Shown here: positions 26,172 through 35,464 of the stretch, piece after piece
Numbering within the stretch: position 1 is the stretch's first letter
Layout: the number at the start of each line of letters is the position of its first letter
NCBI RefSeq assembly: GCF_030687145.1
Contig: NZ_CP117460.1
Span: forward strand, 1,860,001-1,924,000
DNA from: Pseudomonas sp. FP1742
Lineage (GTDB): Bacteria > Pseudomonadota > Gammaproteobacteria > Pseudomonadales > Pseudomonadaceae
DNA: 64,000 nt
Reading direction: 5' to 3'
Program-made: the position numbers and the translations under genes
Notes under the pieces: model-generated
The model's input: the letters and a program-made list of their open reading frames with translations, nothing else
Told to the model about the DNA's origin: nothing
Databases searched by the model: none

Positions 26172-26579
26172 GTGTTCCTACGACTCAAGGCGCGGGCCGG
26201 TTACTGGCTGGCCCGCCGGTTGTTCCACTGGTCGTGGTTTGTGCGCCAGCCGCGAGGCTGGCGCTGGCTCGAGGGCCAGTTCGCGCGCATGGCGAACCTG
26301 GGGGACGTCAGTGCCCAGAGCTTCTACGGCCACATCCTGACCTTTCGCGGCGTCGGTCTTGGGGCTCGCGAGGAGGGTGTGCGATTACTGCGCCTGGCCG
26401 CGTTGGCGGGGGATGGCAAGGCGGCGTATCAGGTGGGCGTGATCTGCCTCGCGGGGACGCCGAGCAAGGCGCCGGATCCGGTGGAAGCGGCGCGGTTTTG
26501 GCGTATTGCCTTGAAGGCTGGGCATCCGTTGGCTGAGATCAAGTTGAAAGGGTTGGCGAGTGGCGATGCTGAGCCGTAA
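26172..26579 (+). CDS. Sel1-repeat protein
   Basis: 135 residues, GTG start directly following the previous stop. Two Sel1-like repeats are seen: GDVSAQSFYGHILTFRGVGLGAREEGVRLLRLAALAGDGKAAYQVG and SKAPDPVEAARFWRIALKAGHPLAEIKLKGLA (about 53-125). An N-terminal basic, Trp-rich segment (YWLARRLFHWSWFVRQPRGWRW) could bind a membrane or nucleic acid. It ends the HTH operon, and the accessory region begins within about 75 bases of its stop. Confidence 0.8.
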   Translation: MFLRLKARAGYWLARRLFHWSWFVRQPRGWRWLEGQFARMANLGDVSAQSFYGHILTFRGVGLGAREEGVRLLRLAALAGDGKAAYQVGVICLAGTPSKAPDPVEAARFWRIALKAGHPLAEIKLKGLASGDAEP

Positions 26580-26620
26580 TTCGATGTCCTTCGATGAGCA
26601 AGAGTTGTGGGGGGCTAACG

Positions 26621-26740
26621 ATGGTCAATTATAAATTCTATGGCGAGCTGCTTTCGGCCGATTCTGTTGAAAAAGTCGGTCTGATCAAACTGTGCGAATA
26701 TTGGCCGGTGAAAACGTCATTTTTGCACGCTGCTACGTGA
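26621..26740 (+). pseudogene. Truncated 5' end of an unknown gene, interrupted by the first MITE
   Basis: A GGGGGG-type ribosome-binding site precedes ATG at 26621. Only about 12 residues (MVNYKFYGELLS) belong to the original gene before the MITE begins at 26656; the frame then runs through the MITE to a stop at 26740. The original gene cannot be named. Speculative. Confidence 0.3.
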
Positions 26741-26843
26741 AATCTGAGTCCGATAGCCTCTGCCACAAAAGCAAGGATTTCAATCTCAAACGCGCACTTT
26801 TCTGCCGTGGAAACTAAGGTCGACTTTTTCAACAGAATCGGCC
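26656..26843. mobile_element. MITE-like element, copy 1 (perfect terminal inverted repeats)
   Basis: 188 bases bounded by a perfect 23-bp inverted repeat (starts GGCCGATTCTGTTGAAAAAG, 26656-26678; complement at 26821-26843). No coding capacity. Internal bases match the copy at 31682-31867, in the same orientation. The ends resemble IS-element ends with a GTTGAAAAAGTCG tip that I recall from Pseudomonas. No clear target duplication is visible. Confidence 0.7.
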
Positions 26844-27033
26844 AATAGCGGACATTCGCACCAGGCTTGCTTGAGAAAAAATGCGGATACCGGATGGAGC
26901 GAGGTCATTAATAACGTCTGCTGTCTTCATTTTTTTTATCAAGTCGACTTGCGTGGGAACCGGTTTCCCGTCTACCTTTTTGTTACTTAATGCTGGTTTG
27001 ATGCATCTACCGCCACAACTCAGGGAGCGAGCT

Positions 27034-27420
27034 GTGCCATACACTCCAAATCCCCAGCACCGTAATGGCGGCTATGCGGCAGTAAAGTCGCAATGGTCTA
27101 TCTCGCAGCCTGAGGAAGTCGCGTGCTTCGATCTCGCGGTTCAGGCCGAATGGGTATTCAGAGACAGCTTTTGGGGATTGCACATAGGGGCGGCCGGTCT
27201 TAGCCCTTTAGGCGTAGCTCCTCCGCCGTCATCTTGCCAACTACATATCGCTAAATTTGTAGGCGATGCGATTGGTAACTGGCACGGTTATCCTGTTGCC
27301 CATTGGCTCTCCCCTTATGACAAGCCAAGTGAAACGATTCTTACTTCTTGGTTTGAATTAGGCCTGATTAGCAAGCCCAAAATGGCCAAAATTCATAGGG
27401 GGAAACAATGCGCTCTGTAA
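27034..27420 (+). CDS. Uncharacterised small protein of the accessory cassette
   Basis: 128 residues from a GTG at 27034 with GGGAG six bases upstream (an ATG at 27001 would lack a good ribosome site). It contains FDLAVQAEWVFRDSFWGLHIGAAG and the motif GNWHGYPVAHWLSP near residue 85-98, then a basic end (KMAKIHRGKQCAL). The HGYP motif is seen in small bacterial proteins of unknown role, in my recollection. It overlaps the next gene by 13 bases, so the two are translationally coupled and probably act together. No signal peptide. AT-rich compared with the core genome. Confidence 0.65.
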   Translation: MPYTPNPQHRNGGYAAVKSQWSISQPEEVACFDLAVQAEWVFRDSFWGLHIGAAGLSPLGVAPPPSSCQLHIAKFVGDAIGNWHGYPVAHWLSPYDKPSETILTSWFELGLISKPKMAKIHRGKQCAL

Positions 27421-28634
27421 AGCTCACTATTGCGGGAAGTTACTGGGATTCGCAAATTTACTCGGGAGAGCTATTGCTGTTCGACAACGATGGCGGTTTA
27501 CATCGTATTGACTGGTCAAGCTTTGTAGACCAAATCGCCTTTAAAAATGATGATATCCAGACTGCCGTGCGTGTCGCTTTTTCTGATAGCGATCTTTTTT
27601 ATAATCCGAAAGTTGTAAAAATATTGCGCGACCCGGATTTAGAGGCACCTGTTAAAGCGCAACTTTCCAAACTGTCAAGTCTTGAGCTTCACGAAAGTAG
27701 GGAGTCTTGGGAGAAAATCTGGACAACAGAAAGTACGCCTTTCAATTTTTTACCAACCGACACTGAAATTTATTATAACAATATCTTTGCAGGTGGGAAT
27801 GAAGGCCTATACTCCGCGCCCCGCCAAGGGCGTCCCAGTGGTCGATTTACTTCAACTTTCAAGCCCAAACGTCACCATGATGCGACAGTGCTCCAAGTAA
27901 AAGCTTCTGATAGTTATACGGCTATTGCTACCGCTTCAGGCGGCGATGGACTATTCGACTTTTCTTTATTGAAAGGCTCCGGAGAAACACTGAGCAAAGC
28001 GCGAAAAATAGCGGAAAGACCGTGCAATGCGTGCGACTGGGCTTTTCAGAGCGTGCTTGGATGGAGTGCAAATTCAGCTTTTATGGCTTCGTTTAGAGAA
28101 GAGAAAGAACCAAATTCAAAGAAAGTTATCAGAATAGTCGACAGAGTAATTGACCAAAGTGAAATATTTCAGAGCCCAACTGATAAGGACAGCTTTACGT
28201 GGGGCGCCCGCGAAAAACTCTATAAACTGACAGGCGGGCACATAGAAATTCAGCACTATCGGGCAAATGAAAAAAAATCTAAGAAAAAATATAATAAAAA
28301 ATTCAATGCTATTGGTTCGTTGAGCTTTAAAAATCCATCACCTGTGGTCATCGCGTCTGGCACGGCCTCTTTCGGAACTGTGCTTGAATTTTGCGACAGA
28401 ATACTTGTAATGCGTAGTGATGGATCGGAGGAGGAGTTTCTAGAGGAGCCTGTTCACTGGCGGATCTTTCCAAGATCTGAACATTACAGCAATCAATTGC
28501 ATATAATTTATGAGGATAGACTCGTAGTTATATCCTTTGTGCATGATTACTTTGTTGATCAGAGTTCAAAGTTGTTTGGGTTTTCCAAAGGTAAAAATGA
28601 GTATTCAGATTCTGACTCGGAGCCTTATTTTTAA
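27408..28634 (+). CDS. Uncharacterised protein, probable beta-propeller-like, partner of the preceding gene
   Basis: 408 residues. Repeating beta-rich segments with W/D/G turns (for example SYWDSQIYSGELLLFDNDGGLHRIDWS, GGDGLFDFSLLKGSG, GTASFGTVLEFCDRILVMRSDGSEEEF, EDRLVVISFVHDYFVD) suggest a beta-propeller or sheet-rich scaffold rather than an enzyme; no catalytic motif is recognised. Its N-terminus opens with KLTIAGSYWDSQIYSGELLLFD. GC and codon use are low relative to neighbours, marking transfer. It lies upstream of the nuclease/HerA pair, 81 bases away on the same strand, and may be part of the same system or a separate cargo. Confidence 0.6.
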   Translation: MRSVKLTIAGSYWDSQIYSGELLLFDNDGGLHRIDWSSFVDQIAFKNDDIQTAVRVAFSDSDLFYNPKVVKILRDPDLEAPVKAQLSKLSSLELHESRESWEKIWTTESTPFNFLPTDTEIYYNNIFAGGNEGLYSAPRQGRPSGRFTSTFKPKRHHDATVLQVKASDSYTAIATASGGDGLFDFSLLKGSGETLSKARKIAERPCNACDWAFQSVLGWSANSAFMASFREEKEPNSKKVIRIVDRVIDQSEIFQSPTDKDSFTWGAREKLYKLTGGHIEIQHYRANEKKSKKKYNKKFNAIGSLSFKNPSPVVIASGTASFGTVLEFCDRILVMRSDGSEEEFLEEPVHWRIFPRSEHYSNQLHIIYEDRLVVISFVHDYFVDQSSKLFGFSKGKNEYSDSDSEPYF

Positions 28635-28715
28635 GGTGCTGAATAACAGCTGAATCGTCCATGCTTTCCTAGGCGAATCTGACGGCGAAGGAAACAGATA
28701 ATAACTGGACATGCC

Positions 28716-29927
28716 ATGACCGACAGAAGCGCTGTTGATACTATTCGAGGGTATTTTTACCAGTTCGATCTGTCCATTCTCAGCGTCTTACAGCTGGCGG
28801 CGCCGGACGATTGCATAGAGATCGAATGTATCGAGGACATCGATATCCGAACGGCGACCGATGTCACGGCTACGCAGTGCAAATATTACGCGAAGACCGA
28901 ATATAACCACTCAGTCATCAAAGACGCGGTGAAGCACATGGTCTCCCATTTCAGTGAAAGTTTAGCGGGAACGAAACCAAAAGTTTTGTATTCCATTAAG
29001 GGGCATTACCTCTCCGGGCAGGAAAAATTAGATGATGGAATAGACGTCGATTTCCTTAAGAGGAATTTCCTGACCTATACGAAGAAAAAAGTTACCTACT
29101 ATCATCACGTAGAATTAGGTCTCTCCGATGCCGACCTTGAGGAATTTCTAAAGCGTCTCAGTATCGACGTGTGGGCGAAAGAATTTGACGAACAATTCCG
29201 CGAAGTGATAGGAGCTCTCCACGCTATCTTTGGAGGAACACTTTTCTCTGCTGAATACTTTTACTACAACAATGCGCTAGCAGTTATCCGCGAGCTCTCA
29301 ATCAGAGCTGCGCCGGCGGACCGGTCAATTACGAGAAAGAAGTTTTTGACAAGAATCAACACCTCCACTGTCCTATTCAACGAATGGTTCGTCGAAAAGA
29401 GGGGTAAGAGGGCCCACTTAGCCGCGCTTCGCAAAGAGTACTTCACGGAGCTCAACGTATCCCCGTTTGAACGCTTCTTCTTGGTAGAGATTGACATAGG
29501 CTCGTACGATCGAGGTGACCTCAAGGATTTATTCTTCGAGATTTCCAAGAAGTGGGCCAAGTTGTCCGCGCGGGAGCCTACTCCCTTCTGCCCATACATC
29601 TATGTCCATGGAGTCACAGATGACGACCTCGTTTTACTAAAGCGAGAGCTCTGCACGGAAGGATTCAAACTCATAGACGGTCACGATTTCCAGGGCTCGG
29701 ATTTCAGTTGTCACTCAATCATGCAGAAGGCGACGCATGGTAATGGGATAAAAATTAAGGTTCTAAACTCACTTCCCAACGTCGAACAAACCGTGGAAGC
29801 CATAACGAAAACACGGTGTATCTATCAGTTTCACTTGGGCAGCTGCTATTTCGATTACGACAAGCCAGCGGTCAAGCACGTCAAGATACAGGTAGAACGG
29901 CTATCGGATGTCAAATCCATCATCTAA
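28716..29927 (+). CDS. DUF4297/Cap4-like nuclease (HerA-associated defence protein)
   Basis: 403 residues. The N-terminus has the restriction-like signature: RGYFYQFDLSILSVL (near 10-24), EIECIEDIDI (near 34-43) and TATQCKYYAKTEYN (near 51-64), the last a QxK in place of ExK. This matches the DUF4297/Cap4 family of anti-phage endonucleases. The remaining 300 residues are helical and of unknown specificity. It is directly followed, 15 bases later, by a HerA-type ATPase, the reported partner in DUF4297-HerA defence pairs. By eye the nuclease itself is intact. Homology is inferred from the motif pattern and partner. Confidence 0.65.
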   Translation: MTDRSAVDTIRGYFYQFDLSILSVLQLAAPDDCIEIECIEDIDIRTATDVTATQCKYYAKTEYNHSVIKDAVKHMVSHFSESLAGTKPKVLYSIKGHYLSGQEKLDDGIDVDFLKRNFLTYTKKKVTYYHHVELGLSDADLEEFLKRLSIDVWAKEFDEQFREVIGALHAIFGGTLFSAEYFYYNNALAVIRELSIRAAPADRSITRKKFLTRINTSTVLFNEWFVEKRGKRAHLAALRKEYFTELNVSPFERFFLVEIDIGSYDRGDLKDLFFEISKKWAKLSAREPTPFCPYIYVHGVTDDDLVLLKRELCTEGFKLIDGHDFQGSDFSCHSIMQKATHGNGIKIKVLNSLPNVEQTVEAITKTRCIYQFHLGSCYFDYDKPAVKHVKIQVERLSDVKSII

Positions 29928-29942
29928 CACAGGAACGTGGAC

Positions 29943-31627
29943 ATGGAATACGCAAAGGAAGAAGAGCAAATCAACGCCCAAGTGATCGCGGTCTTCCCCG
30001 ACAAGGTGCGTATTGTTGTAGATGACCTCGAAGATTTTAAGGTGGCGGAAGAATCCTTAAAAGTCGGTTCTTATGTCAAGATTGCGGACAACGAGAACGC
30101 AATCCTTATAGCAATTATCGAGAACTTCCAGATCTCCGTCAGCACGCATGGGAAGCGAGATTATATAATCGAAGCTTTTCCCCTTGGTATCTTGAGGGAC
30201 GGCAAATTCGAACGCGGCGGCGATTCGCTCGCAATTCCTCCGAAGGAAGTGCAGCCGGCGACCATCGCCGACATTAAGAAGATTTACGAGGACTCGGTTC
30301 CGAAAGAAACAAGATTTCTATTTTCGACTCTAGCTTCGAACGAGAACGTGCCTGTGCCCGTGAACGGAAATAAATTCTTCAATAAGCATATAGCTGTGGT
30401 CGGTTCCACCGGCTCCGGCAAATCGCATACCCTGGCTACAATTATTCAGAGAGCTGTAAAAGGAAAGACGGCGACTTTTCACTTAATAACTCGCACGTAA
30501 TAATTTTCGACATCCACTCTGAGTATAAGTCGGCATTCCCCTCCGCAAACCATATCGATATCTCGAATCTCGTCTTGCCATATTGGATGCTGAATAGTGA
30601 AGAGCTGGAAGAGTTCTTTCTCGACACCGAAGCTAACGATCATAACCAGAGGAACATCTTCAAGGAAGCGATCGTTAGGGATCGACGCGCAAAATTCAGT
30701 GGCTCCGAAGCCGAAAAACAAAAGATCCACCTCGACACGCCTATTGTTTTCGACATTAAAGAGGTGCTTGCGTATGCAGTCGCAAAAAACGAAGAGATGG
30801 TCGATACTGGAGAAGTCTACGCGTCTAGCAACAAGGAAAAGGGCGGGCAGCCTAAATATACTCAGGGTAGCCTCTACGGGAAGTTGACCAACTTCGTGAA
30901 TAGACTAGAGAATAAGGTGAACGACAGTAGGCTCGATTTTTTTCTAGGTGAAAAATCAAAAACTATCACGTTCGAAGAGACACTAAAAAAGCTGCTTGGG
31001 TACACTTCGCAAAGCGAGTCGAACGTTACCGTTATTGATCTTAGCGGAGTTCCGTTCGAGGTTCTGAGCATAACAGTCTCACTTATTTCGCGCCTAATTT
31101 TCGAACATGGATACATTTACAAACGAATCCGTTGCGCCAAGGATCCCAACGAAAAGGTCAACAACGACGTACCAATTCTGCTTGTGTACGAGGAGGCGCA
31201 CAAGTATGTGCCTAACAGCGACCTTTCCAAGTATCGTTCATCAAAAGTCTCCATTGAGCGTATTGCGAAGGAGGGGCGGAAGTATGGTGTCACCTTGTTG
31301 CTAGCGAGTCAGCGTCCATCCGAAATATCAGAAACGATCTTTTCTCAGTGCAGCAACTTCATTGCGATGCGCCTTACTAATCCTGCAGACCAAGGGTACG
31401 TGAAGAAGCTACTTCCGGACTCGCTTGGCTCGCTGATCGACAAAATGACATCGTTCCGGCAGGGGGAAGCTTTACTAGTAGGTGAATCCATCATACTTCC
31501 GTCAATTGTCCAGATCGAACCGTGTGCTGACGCACCATCCTCAAACGACATCCCCTACTGGCAGCTCTGGAAGGAAGAGTGGAGAGCCATGGACTTCGCG
31601 ACAATCAAGGCCGAGTGGTACAAGTAA
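29943..31627 (+). pseudogene. herA: HerA-type ATPase, frame broken by one missing base near 30464
   Basis: ATG at 29943 with AGGA seven bases before it. Part 1 (to 30500) holds a HAS-barrel-like N-terminus and the Walker A GSTGSGKSHT (near residues 152-161), then shifts at GGAAAG (30462-30467) and stops at 30500. Part 2 continues the ATPase in the -1 frame: after the shift it reads KDGDFSLNNSHVIIFDIHSEYKSAFP, and later LLVYEEAHKYVP (Walker B) and LLASQRPSEIS. With one extra base the frame would encode 561 residues, the normal size of HerA. HerA forms a hexameric motor that pairs with nucleases. A sequencing error or a recent single-base loss explains it. Confidence 0.75.
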
Positions 31628-31681
31628 TCTCCACGCACCGTGTATGTAGGGGCTTAAAGGGAGAGGCGAGCGTCTGATTTT

Positions 31682-31867
31682 GACCGATGCCGTTGAAAAG
31701 GTCGGTCCGCCCAGACTGCCTGCTCATTGGCTGGTGAAAACTCCTTTTTGCACGCTGCTATGTGAAATCCGAGTCCGGAAGCCTCTGCCAAAAGTAAAGA
31801 TTTCAATCTCGGACGCGTACCTTTCTGATGTGTAAACAATGGTCGACTGTTTTCAACAGAATCGGCC
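31682..31867. mobile_element. MITE-like element, copy 2 (diverged)
   Basis: Same orientation and internal order as copy 1 (GTGAAATCCGAGTCCG... CTGCCAAAAGT... TTTCAATCTCGGACGCG), with several point changes and small deletions. Its left terminal repeat is degenerate, its right end is intact (CAACAGAATCGGCC). It lies 55 bases after the HerA frame, so copies 1 and 2 bracket the four-gene cassette. Confidence 0.65.
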
Positions 31868-32003
31868 GATAACTGCCTTCCAGGAAGGGCAGCAGTCTGT
31901 CAGACACGGACGCTGAACATTTCTAGGGGGCTAAGGTATCCCGCGGGCGCAACAAGTAGGGCATTAAGGGTTGTCAGACTGAATGCCTGCGTCGATAAGC
32001 CCC

Positions 32004-35000
32004 TTAGTCTCTGCGCTCTTCGATCGATTTTATCGCGCTCAAGGCAGTAAGAGCGGATTGCGGATCGTCAATTAACAACCGGAGTCGTGCTAGGTCACCT
32101 ACAGAGCCATACCTACCTATGACATTGATGGCAAAGTTCAGTATCTCGGCGTGATCCGTAAAGAATGCTCCATCGAAGTAGCCGGGCTGGATACTAGGAC
32201 TCTGGAGCGCCGCACGACATATCCCTAGTGCTTGATCGGGGAATGCACGCACCAATTCTACCGAGCGCCCCCCGAAACCGGAGATAGACCTGGAAATTGT
32301 GTAAAGAACCCCTATTGCTACGGCAGGGTTTGACTGAAGTACTTTAACTGCTAATGCCGCCTGATTCTCCTCCAGCACAGAGCTAGCGTCCCGCCGTTGA
32401 AGCCAATGGTAAAGAACGCCACATGCGAGAAGCACATCCTCATGAGGTTGCCTTCCGAATCGAAGGGTTTCGGCGGGTAGATCATTCCCAAGGGCGCCAA
32501 GCGCCACGAATGCAGCGACGAACGTTTCAATAGCTTGTTGAGGTAGCTTCGACTGCTGCGCTGGCAGCTGAGTCCAGCGCATGATGTAGGGAATAGCAAG
32601 GCGATCCCCCAGCCGTGCAAGCTCATCAATAAGGGAGCTAAGAAAGAAAGCGTCACCTTCAGCTCCTTCGCATGCGAGACGCAGTAATGAAAGTCGTTCT
32701 TGGGCTGGCAACTCCTCAAGTACCTCTATGTAGGCGCTGCAGAAGGGATGGTCAAATTGAGCATTGTAGAAGCCCCACGCTGCGCCGGAAGCCTCTGCGG
32801 ACTCCGAAGACAGGATTTCGCATACTTGTAGGCGAGCACTCTCTACGTGCTGATTTTCCTCCTCTTGCAAAGCGCCTAACCCGCTGAGTGCCTCAATGGC
32901 TGTCTGGGCTAACCATGGATGCAAATCAGGCAGGAGAACTTGGAGTACATCGACGTACCCTTGTCGGATATGGTCCGGGACTTCACGAAGGGCGTGCGCG
33001 TAATCGAGAAGGTCGAGGCGGACATGATAGGGAAGAAATTTCCAACGCTCTTGCTGGAGATACGGCAACACATACTGTGCGAAGCTACTCCGAATCTCAT
33101 ATGCCAGACGTGATAGCGCCAAGGTGAAGTAAAGTTCCCCGGGTGACTCGACCTCGCACCATGCAAGTTCCAGTGATGCGGCCAAAGTTGAAGTGCCAGC
33201 TCTGTGTAAAGCGAGAAAGCCGCTATGGAGGTCCGAGGCTATGTGGGTGAGGCCCACACGCTCTGAGCCGAACAGGTACGTGGCCGCGAACAGGCCACTG
33301 CGAATATTGACCTGCTTCTCCGCTGCTTCCGAATGCAGCCTCCGGAATTCTGCGGCGAGAGTGGCATCCATGCTCTTCACCGCGCCGAGTACCTCCTTTA
33401 TCCAGCGTCCTTCTGCCATCCCGGCCGTAAGCACTGTAAGAAGCGCAAAGTCGCGATCTGACCAAGCTGTGAGGCTGCTAGGGTCGACTGCTACATTCCA
33501 CCAACCATCCGCAGTGACCTCAAACCTCAGCCGCGTTGCCTCCTCAGTGAGTCGCGCCGGGAGAGCAGCTATCGCATCTGTGATGAGAAGACGCGCCGCA
33601 CTGCCACATTCACCAATGAAACATGCTTCCAATAACTTACTGTCAGATACCCTGCTGAGGATCGTCGCTAGCAGCGACTCGTCTTCAATAGCACCGATGA
33701 TAAATGTACGTAGGGCACCGTATTTCGGTACTGCAAGGGCGGCTAGGATCGCGCCATCATCAAAGCCTGCCTGGCGAACTAGAGCCTCGGTCGCAAAAAC
33801 GTTGAGGTACATCTCGTGGCACAGGCTCACACGATCACCCCGCAGGTTTAGGACGCCTGAGCCATGAGCTTGCCGCAGAGTCGAGGCCGGTAGGCCGAGT
33901 TCAGCTAGGAGCCGATCCACCTCTCTGATCGACAAGCTGAATGTCATGCGACCCACCAGTCGCTCCGCTATTGCGCAAAGTAGGCGTATGCCATCAGTGG
34001 CCGAATCACCTAGCTTACGTCGCACGAAATAATCGAAGAGTGCGAACCTGCTCGAAGATTGCGGAATCTCGCGTCCAATCTGGCCAATGAGGTCCGCCTC
34101 GATACCAGTGGTGGCAGCCTCAAGGAGGGGAATTAGGGAGGCATCTGAGGATAGGTTGATACTCGCAATTTTCGCCTTCAGCTCATTCCCAGGTCGCCCG
34201 ACGCTGACATGTCGAAGCTGCAGTAGATCGGGGCGCTCAATATCGATCTGTGATGTGATCACAATCAGCGTGTTGTATCTGACCGATGCAGCGCGAAGAG
34301 CCCTTGTGAGTTGAACCCTACTAGCCTCCTGACACTCGTTGTAGCCATCGACAAACACTGCGATCGGCCGGGACATACGCCGAGCAGCTGCAATCAGGGC
34401 AGCAGCGGATTGTAGGTCGAGTAGTGCGGCTTCGCGGTCTAGCGATGTAGCCAACTGGCCGTCGAAGGACTTGCAGTCAACTAAGACAGGGAGAATACCT
34501 CTAGCAACAACGCGGTTGGCAAGGCAGAGGGACAGCAACGTCTTTCCACAACCTGAAGGACCGCGAATTAGTAGGTTCGCCCGCTCACGCAAGAGCGCGA
34601 CCTCAATGTCACCTAGCTCGTAGGCCTGTCCGTCCTGATCATAGATGTCCGACACGTATCGCGCGGCCATCGGCCCATAGGTGGCCGCAAACGCACTCGT
34701 ATAACGATGCAGGGATTGTTCCGCGTCGAGCAAACGCGTGTCGAACGCGTGCTCTACATCAGTTATTCGCCGAAGGCCATGTGCTTCAGCAAAATGATGC
34801 CAGCGGTCAGGACTCCACCGGAGGCTGGAGCTCTGATTGATCAGCGCTGAGAATTCGCCAAGATCATTGAGGCTTACTTTGTGATTGCTTGCAGGAAGAT
34901 CAGAGCCGGTGGGCAGCGAGGGGGTGAACAACACGCAAGCATTGGGGTACCCAGACAGCGAGGCATCGTGTGCTCGCATGGCATCACGTAATTCGTTCTT

Positions 35001-35306
35001 AGCTTGGAGAGCCTGAAGATAGGCGTTTCGATATTGCTTCCACCGACCAGTCCGCGTCAATGCGGTCCAGTCACCGTTGTAACTTCCGCGCAGTGGGTAT
35101 GAGACCCCCTTCGCCTCAATGACTAATGTGAGCTGATCAGTACCTATAACGAAGTCGAGTTGGCGACCACCTATGTGCAGGTTTGCAAACACCGTTGCAG
35201 AAACGGCACGCTCCTCCAGTATTGCCAGGAGAGTTCGAAGCACTACTCGTTCAGATTCTTCCTCTATGGGGGCGCCGATGAAGAGTGTGATTGTGCTTAA
35301 AAACAT
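32004..35306 (-). CDS. NERD-nuclease/STAND-type NTPase protein, probable anti-phage defence protein
   Basis: 1100 residues from the ATG at 35306 (GGGGAAGG upstream). Residues about 15-120 are a NERD-like nuclease domain (RQLDFVIGTDQLTLVIEAKG, which has the D...ExK core, then SYNGDWTALTRTGRWKQYRN). An NTPase domain follows: Walker A IRGPSGCGKTLL (near 249), Walker B IAVFVDGYNEC (near 314), and a sensor LIVITSQ. The last 600 residues are helical and HEAT/TPR-like (LALSRLAYEIRSSFAQYVLPYL...). This is the layout of STAND sensors such as Avs and bNACHT proteins: nuclease effector, ATPase switch, repeat sensor. It is a single gene, so the whole system may be one protein. Uncharacterised architecture as far as I can recall. 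Confidence 0.75.
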   Translation of the reverse strand: MFLSTITLFIGAPIEEESERVVLRTLLAILEERAVSATVFANLHIGGRQLDFVIGTDQLTLVIEAKGVSYPLRGSYNGDWTALTRTGRWKQYRNAYLQALQAKNELRDAMRAHDASLSGYPNACVLFTPSLPTGSDLPASNHKVSLNDLGEFSALINQSSSLRWSPDRWHHFAEAHGLRRITDVEHAFDTRLLDAEQSLHRYTSAFAATYGPMAARYVSDIYDQDGQAYELGDIEVALLRERANLLIRGPSGCGKTLLSLCLANRVVARGILPVLVDCKSFDGQLATSLDREAALLDLQSAAALIAAARRMSRPIAVFVDGYNECQEASRVQLTRALRAASVRYNTLIVITSQIDIERPDLLQLRHVSVGRPGNELKAKIASINLSSDASLIPLLEAATTGIEADLIGQIGREIPQSSSRFALFDYFVRRKLGDSATDGIRLLCAIAERLVGRMTFSLSIREVDRLLAELGLPASTLRQAHGSGVLNLRGDRVSLCHEMYLNVFATEALVRQAGFDDGAILAALAVPKYGALRTFIIGAIEDESLLATILSRVSDSKLLEACFIGECGSAARLLITDAIAALPARLTEEATRLRFEVTADGWWNVAVDPSSLTAWSDRDFALLTVLTAGMAEGRWIKEVLGAVKSMDATLAAEFRRLHSEAAEKQVNIRSGLFAATYLFGSERVGLTHIASDLHSGFLALHRAGTSTLAASLELAWCEVESPGELYFTLALSRLAYEIRSSFAQYVLPYLQQERWKFLPYHVRLDLLDYAHALREVPDHIRQGYVDVLQVLLPDLHPWLAQTAIEALSGLGALQEEENQHVESARLQVCEILSSESAEASGAAWGFYNAQFDHPFCSAYIEVLEELPAQERLSLLRLACEGAEGDAFFLSSLIDELARLGDRLAIPYIMRWTQLPAQQSKLPQQAIETFVAAFVALGALGNDLPAETLRFGRQPHEDVLLACGVLYHWLQRRDASSVLEENQAALAVKVLQSNPAVAIGVLYTISRSISGFGGRSVELVRAFPDQALGICRAALQSPSIQPGYFDGAFFTDHAEILNFAINVIGRYGSVGDLARLRLLIDDPQSALTALSAIKSIEERRD

Positions 35307-35464
35307 GTATGCCTTCCCCACCTTATGCTTTGCATTCAGACTGTAAGTTCCGGCACACCTACTGCAGCCAAAAGTCATACGTCAACCGTGTTGCGGCGAT
35401 TATTTCTCGCTGCAAACGAGTTGGCACATACTGAACTGATTCAAGACAACCGCTAATCACCAAC

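Noticed and set aside
26829..27044. 71-residue minus-strand frame that ends in the first MITE
   Set aside because: It might be a remnant (IKPALSNKKVDGKPVPTQV) but it overlaps a better start on the other strand and I cannot name it.
30450..30475. Programmed -1 frameshift in the HerA gene
   Set aside because: The bases (GTA AAA GGA AAG) lack a canonical slippery heptamer and a following structure is not obvious, so a lost base is simpler.
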